From an uncultured Eubacteriales bacterium (GTDB lineage: Bacteria; Bacillota; Clostridia; Monoglobales; Monoglobaceae): a stretch of DNA of 10,052 nucleotides. The position numbers were made by a program, and so were the translations under genes. The notes beneath the pieces were generated by a model. That model was not told the origin of the DNA, made no database searches, and saw only the letters and a program-made list of their open reading frames with translations. Of the stretch, positions 7,026-10,052 are shown piece by piece (the stretch's first letter is position 1; each line of letters begins with the position of its first letter). Location of the stretch: contig CAJLFL010000057.1 in assembly GCA_905205855.1 (NCBI GenBank), positions 1 to 10,052 on the forward strand, given 5' to 3'.

Positions 7026-9221
7026 TTATTTAGTGATACTTATATCATCTATACAGATTACCGAGGTGCGCCGCGCAGAGGTTATAAGTTCCATACGATT
7101 GACAAAATTTATATTTCGTCCGGTATAAACATTCTCTGCCGAGGTATATTCAACACCGTTTAGGCGATAGCTTATGCTCCACTTACTGCCTGTTTTTTTA
7201 TATGAAATACTCAAATCATTCCATACGCCAATCGGAATATCGGTCAGCTTTTGATATTTATTGCCGCCTGAGGTATCATACACTGTATTTAAAGCTATTG
7301 TATTCCCTCCGGTGTCCGTTGCATGAAGCTCTATCAGTGACGAGCTGTCCCCGGACAGTGCCAAATAAGTATAGCTTAAATCGCTTTGCAGCTTTGAATA
7401 CTCGTCTGTACGGTCAAATTTGATTTTACAGCTTATCTGTCCGCTTGTGCTTTTGGCAATAAGATTCAACCCCATTCGCTCTGCAAACGACAATGATGTA
7501 TCTGTAAGCTTAAGAAACCTATTTCCGTTTTCCTCCGCTATTGCCGCACCAAAACCGTTGGCACTCCAGTTGTTTAAGTATAATTCATCTGTGCTTTGGG
7601 TTTTCTGAAAGTCGTTTTCATAACTCGGCTCCGAACCGTTTTGCCGTTTAACAACTGGCGGTTTATTAAGCAGTCCGTTCCAAAACTCCGCATACATCGG
7701 CTTATACAAATATGAATCAGGCTCACGTCCAAATATATGATATAAATCCTTTCGTGCAATCCACATCTGTCTTGTTCCGTCGGAATCACCCTCGCACAGC
7801 CCCAAGCCTGACGGGATTCCGCCAAACTTTGTTTTTGCCATATATGCGTCGGACGAAGCACCGCCGTCGCTTTGGAAAAACTGATGAATATATCTTTTAT
7901 ATTGCTCAATCAGCCTTTCTTCTTTGTTTCGGTAAATGCTTTTTACCAATTCAGGCTCATAGCGGCTAACAAGCTGTATTATACTGATTGGGTTTCTTAC
8001 ATAGCATGCCGCAGTGGGGAAATCATTTCCCTCAAGCGTTTTTGCAACCGATTCAAGAAGCTTTTCAGGATTATTCGGACACATTGAAAACCTGTTATAT
8101 ATCATAGAAACCTTAAAAGCACCGGAGCAGGCATTAAAGCTGTAATCTCCGCTTTTGCCCCAATATCCGCTTACCGAATCTTGTCTGTCTTTAAGAAATT
8201 CAAGCAAAACGGCTTTATAATCATCCGAATCATCAAGCAGCAGCGCATAGCTCATTGCCTCATACGCTAGGTCGCCTGCCTCCCACGAATTATTATCCCA
8301 GTTAAGCGAGCGTATATATTCTGCAAACTTTTCCGTTGACCTGCAGTACTCAGGCAAGATTCCGTTATCCGCCGAATACTGCACAGCAGAATATCGCTGT
8401 GTATACTGTGATACATATTGAGGCGTGTATTGCGGCTCAACACCTAAAACCTTCAGTGCATCAACGCACTGTCCGTACAGGCGAATCTTATCTCTGTCGG
8501 TATAATCTCCGTCACCAAATCCGGTATCATAAAAGAATCCGTCAGTATTTTGTCTTGACTGAAAGAAGTTTATCAGCTTTTGCTTCATTTCCGGCGGTAT
8601 TTCCTCTATCGCACCGCTTTCGCCGGTTGTCAGCATCTGACATACAAAAGCCGTAGATTCAAGTGACGGATCATATCCCTTATACACTGCACCGCTTACT
8701 GTTGTATAAAAGCCTCCGCTTTCCGGATCATATATCTTAGTAAGCCAATCAAATACGCCCAAAAACTCACGGTCAATCCCTCTATATGCAGTCATGACCT
8801 TATCTTCCTCCGGAGAAACCAACCTGACTTCTCCGTGTTCACCAAGCGGCATCATGTCCTGCCAGACGTAAAGCGCCGCTTTTTGATTTTCATTTACTTC
8901 AACATACTGTGTTGCAGCAACGCATGTTTCACCGACGGCAAGCGTTCGCTCCTGCCTTACAAGGTAATTCAAGCGACTTTGCATATCGTATACTGCAAGA
9001 AATATTTCAACGCAGACAGATTCCTCGGAATTATTGCGAATCCCCACATCCGCCGATATTATGCCCTGCTGCGGTTCTTTTGCCATGTTTCCGTTACAAT
9101 ACCATATCACAAAGCTGTTATCTGTATTTTCTGCCGCATATCCCGTATAAATAACCGAAAGCAAAACGGCAATACACAAGCATATTACACACACCCTCCG
9201 CAATACTGCTGCAGTCTTCAT
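7026..9221 (-). CDS. Secreted alpha/alpha-toroid-like protein with N-terminal and C-terminal beta modules
   Basis: No exact family is recognised. The 731-aa protein starts with a signal peptide (M-K-T-A-A-V-L-R-R, hydrophobic core to about 26, Y-A-A near 30). Residues about 31-133 form the beta module shared with the 709-aa protein (I-F-L-A-V-Y at 73-78, A-A-L-Y-V-W at 115-120). Residues about 145-525 look mainly alpha-helical with recurring turns, D-P-E-S-G-G-F-Y (165-172), Q-N-T-D-G-F-F-Y (224-231), Q-D-S-V-S-G-Y-W-G (347-355) and Q-S-D-G-G (450-454). This recalls the alpha/alpha toroid of prenyltransferase/terpene-cyclase-like and some polysaccharide-lyase proteins. C-E-G-D-S-D-G-T (476-483) closes that region, and about 533-731 is a LamG-like sandwich. 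The ATG at 9221 lies one base after the upstream stop (TAATATG) with GGTGA 6 bases before it, so translational coupling is likely. A lyase, hydrolase or binding role is possible; no catalytic residue can be assigned safely. Confidence 0.82.
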   Translation of the reverse strand: MKTAAVLRRVCVICLCIAVLLSVIYTGYAAENTDNSFVIWYCNGNMAKEPQQGIISADVGIRNNSEESVCVEIFLAVYDMQSRLNYLVRQERTLAVGETCVAATQYVEVNENQKAALYVWQDMMPLGEHGEVRLVSPEEDKVMTAYRGIDREFLGVFDWLTKIYDPESGGFYTTVSGAVYKGYDPSLESTAFVCQMLTTGESGAIEEIPPEMKQKLINFFQSRQNTDGFFYDTGFGDGDYTDRDKIRLYGQCVDALKVLGVEPQYTPQYVSQYTQRYSAVQYSADNGILPEYCRSTEKFAEYIRSLNWDNNSWEAGDLAYEAMSYALLLDDSDDYKAVLLEFLKDRQDSVSGYWGKSGDYSFNACSGAFKVSMIYNRFSMCPNNPEKLLESVAKTLEGNDFPTAACYVRNPISIIQLVSRYEPELVKSIYRNKEERLIEQYKRYIHQFFQSDGGASSDAYMAKTKFGGIPSGLGLCEGDSDGTRQMWIARKDLYHIFGREPDSYLYKPMYAEFWNGLLNKPPVVKRQNGSEPSYENDFQKTQSTDELYLNNWSANGFGAAIAEENGNRFLKLTDTSLSFAERMGLNLIAKSTSGQISCKIKFDRTDEYSKLQSDLSYTYLALSGDSSSLIELHATDTGGNTIALNTVYDTSGGNKYQKLTDIPIGVWNDLSISYKKTGSKWSISYRLNGVEYTSAENVYTGRNINFVNRMELITSARRTSVICIDDISITK
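7029..7625 (-). repeat. Beta-sandwich module at the C-terminus of the 731-aa protein
   Basis: This codes residues about 533-731: E-N-D-F-Q-K at 535-540, L-K-L-T-D-T at 570-575, W-N-D-L-S-I at 667-672, Y-R-L-N-G at 685-689, and the ending I-T-S-A-R-R-T-S followed by I-D-D-I-S-I. The landmark order and spacing match the two copies in the 709-aa protein, so this is the same module in a different architecture. Confidence 0.68.
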
Positions 9222-9222
9222 A

Positions 9223-10052
9223 TTACTTCACCGTTATTTTAAAGTTGTCAAGACCCATCTTGCTGCATCTTGCAGTTGAAGTACAAATCTCAAATACATC
9301 AAAATATTCAGCATCGAAAATCAACAATGCGTCTTCTGCCGCCGGCTGAAGCTTACCGTTTAAATAACACTTCATATGCATTGTTCCGTATCGGTCATGC
9401 GTAAAATCAAGTCTTATATTAAACCACTCGCCGCGCTCGGCTGTGCCAAAGCTGTTATATGTCACAGAACCGCTTTTGCTGTTCTGAAATGCAAGTGTAA
9501 TTTTATCCGAGCCGTTATCCAAAACATTCATGCTGAGCAACACAGTATCTCTGCTTCCGATTGTAAAGAAGGTATAGCTCATATCGTTTTTCTTTTCCTG
9601 ATAAGGCATTTCTCTGTCAAGCATCAACGAAAGCTCAACACTTGCGTCACCGTAAACCTTATCAAAAGCGCAGCGTGCGGACTCCTGCTCCGTTACGCCG
9701 GTATCCTCTAAAAGTAAATAACGGTTTTGCTTTCCGTTCAGACTTTGAACGGGGAATTTTATATTTCCTGTTTTAAACGACCAGTTTCGGTCAAATAAAT
9801 CGTCTATTTTTTCGACATTCTCAAAATCCTCATTTGCAGCCACACCCGATACGGCATCAAATGATTTTTTTACCACCGGTTTCTTTGACAGAATTTTATT
9901 CCAAAATTCCTCGCTGTATTTTGCAAGGTATTTATTATCAACACTTCTGCCGAAAATCTGACTCAGATGCGCTCTTGCAATACTCATCTGCAAAGTACCG
10001 TCAACGTCACCCTCACAGAATCTTCTTCCGTCGACCAAACCGCCGAACTTCC
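9223..10052 (-). CDS. Partial paralogue of the 731-aa toroid-like protein (C-terminal 275 residues)
   Basis: The frame is open to the right edge, so the start and most of the protein lie outside the window. A TTG inside the frame at 10038 should not be taken as the start, because the upstream codons (K-F-G-G) still match the paralogue. The first 61 visible residues align without gaps to residues 465-525 of the 731-aa protein, 33 identical by hand count, including F-C-E-G-D-V-D-G-T, Q-I-F-G-R and K-K-P-V-V-K. The rest, about 205 residues, is another copy of the beta-sandwich module, ending C-T-S-T-A-R-C-S and then L-D-N-F-K-I. By analogy with its neighbour it is probably a secreted glycan-active or glycan-binding protein, but the N-terminus is not visible. 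It ends in TAA one base before the next ATG, so it is in the same operon. Confidence 0.85.
   Translation of the reverse strand, partial: KFGGLVDGRRFCEGDVDGTLQMSIARAHLSQIFGRSVDNKYLAKYSEEFWNKILSKKPVVKKSFDAVSGVAANEDFENVEKIDDLFDRNWSFKTGNIKFPVQSLNGKQNRYLLLEDTGVTEQESARCAFDKVYGDASVELSLMLDREMPYQEKKNDMSYTFFTIGSRDTVLLSMNVLDNGSDKITLAFQNSKSGSVTYNSFGTAERGEWFNIRLDFTHDRYGTMHMKCYLNGKLQPAAEDALLIFDAEYFDVFEICTSTARCSKMGLDNFKITVK
9226..9828 (-). repeat. Beta-sandwich module at the C-terminus of the partial protein
   Basis: The module begins at E-D-F-E-N-V and contains L-L-L-E-D-T, W-F-N-I-R-L, C-Y-L-N-G-K and the ending C-T-S-T-A-R-C-S followed by L-D-N-F-K-I. It is the most divergent of the four copies, with D-N replacing the usual D-D near the C-terminus. 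Confidence 0.62.
9228..9232 (-). promoter_or_regulatory. Ribosome site of the 731-aa gene, embedded in the upstream coding sequence
   Basis: GGTGA on the minus strand lies 6 bases before ATG 9221 and inside the last codons of the partial upstream gene, whose TAA stop is one base from that ATG. The arrangement supports the chosen start and coupled translation of the two paralogues. Confidence 0.6.

Noticed and set aside
8835..9242. Plus-strand open frame of 135 codons, antisense to the start of the 731-aa gene
   Set aside because: It overlaps a well-supported signal peptide and N-terminal module on the minus strand, and its composition is typical of a shadow.
1..10052. tRNA/rRNA, CRISPR arrays, insertion sequences, phage or defence genes
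   Set aside because: No cloverleaf, regularly spaced repeat, transposase motif or terminal inverted repeat was seen; the window is almost fully occupied by seven co-directional coding regions.

Overview
The window looks like part of a glycan-utilisation locus from a Gram-positive anaerobe, most likely a Clostridia/Eubacteriales gut or rumen-type bacterium. The grounds are a lipoprotein-type (LplA-like) sugar-binding protein with two CUT1 permeases, strong AGGAGG ribosome sites, moderate GC (low 40s per cent by eye) and secreted proteins built from repeated beta-sandwich modules. I cannot name a genus.

All seven genes lie on the minus strand and read right to left, with gaps of 1, 94, 33, 13, 13 and 52 bases. 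I see no convincing terminator or promoter between them, so they are probably one transcription unit. It enters the window at the right edge and leaves it at the left edge, so both ends are incomplete. In transcription order: (1) 10052-9223, the C-terminal part of a protein with an alpha/alpha-toroid-like end plus a beta-sandwich module; (2) 9221-7026, a complete secreted paralogue of it (731 aa); (3) 6931-4802, a secreted 709-aa protein made only of beta-rich modules; (4) 4768-3455, a 437-aa Asp-box (sialidase-like) beta-propeller without a signal peptide; (5) 3441-2428 and (6) 2414-1530, the two membrane permeases of a LplB/YtcP-type ABC importer; (7) 1477 to the left edge, its substrate-binding lipoprotein, lacking only the C-terminus.

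The likely logic is that the secreted proteins bind or cleave an extracellular glycan, the lipoprotein captures the oligosaccharides and the two permeases import them. The signal-less propeller enzyme would then work on them in the cytoplasm. No ATPase gene is present, as is usual for this transporter type, which normally borrows a shared MsmX/UgpC-like ATPase. The substrate cannot be read from the sequence.

The most interesting features are: (a) one C-terminal beta-sandwich module, with a recurring T-x-x-x-R-[TC]-[SC] ... D-[DN]-[IF] ending, found four times in three consecutive proteins; (b) a shared N-terminal module in two of them; (c) a paralogous toroid pair with a C-E-G-D-x-D-G-T signature; (d) a propeller that belongs to the sialidase superfamily but lacks the first catalytic Arg; and (e) a long perfect-arm hairpin inside the 5' part of the propeller gene. 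No tRNA, rRNA, CRISPR array, insertion sequence or phage gene was seen. Gaps between genes never exceed 94 bases.
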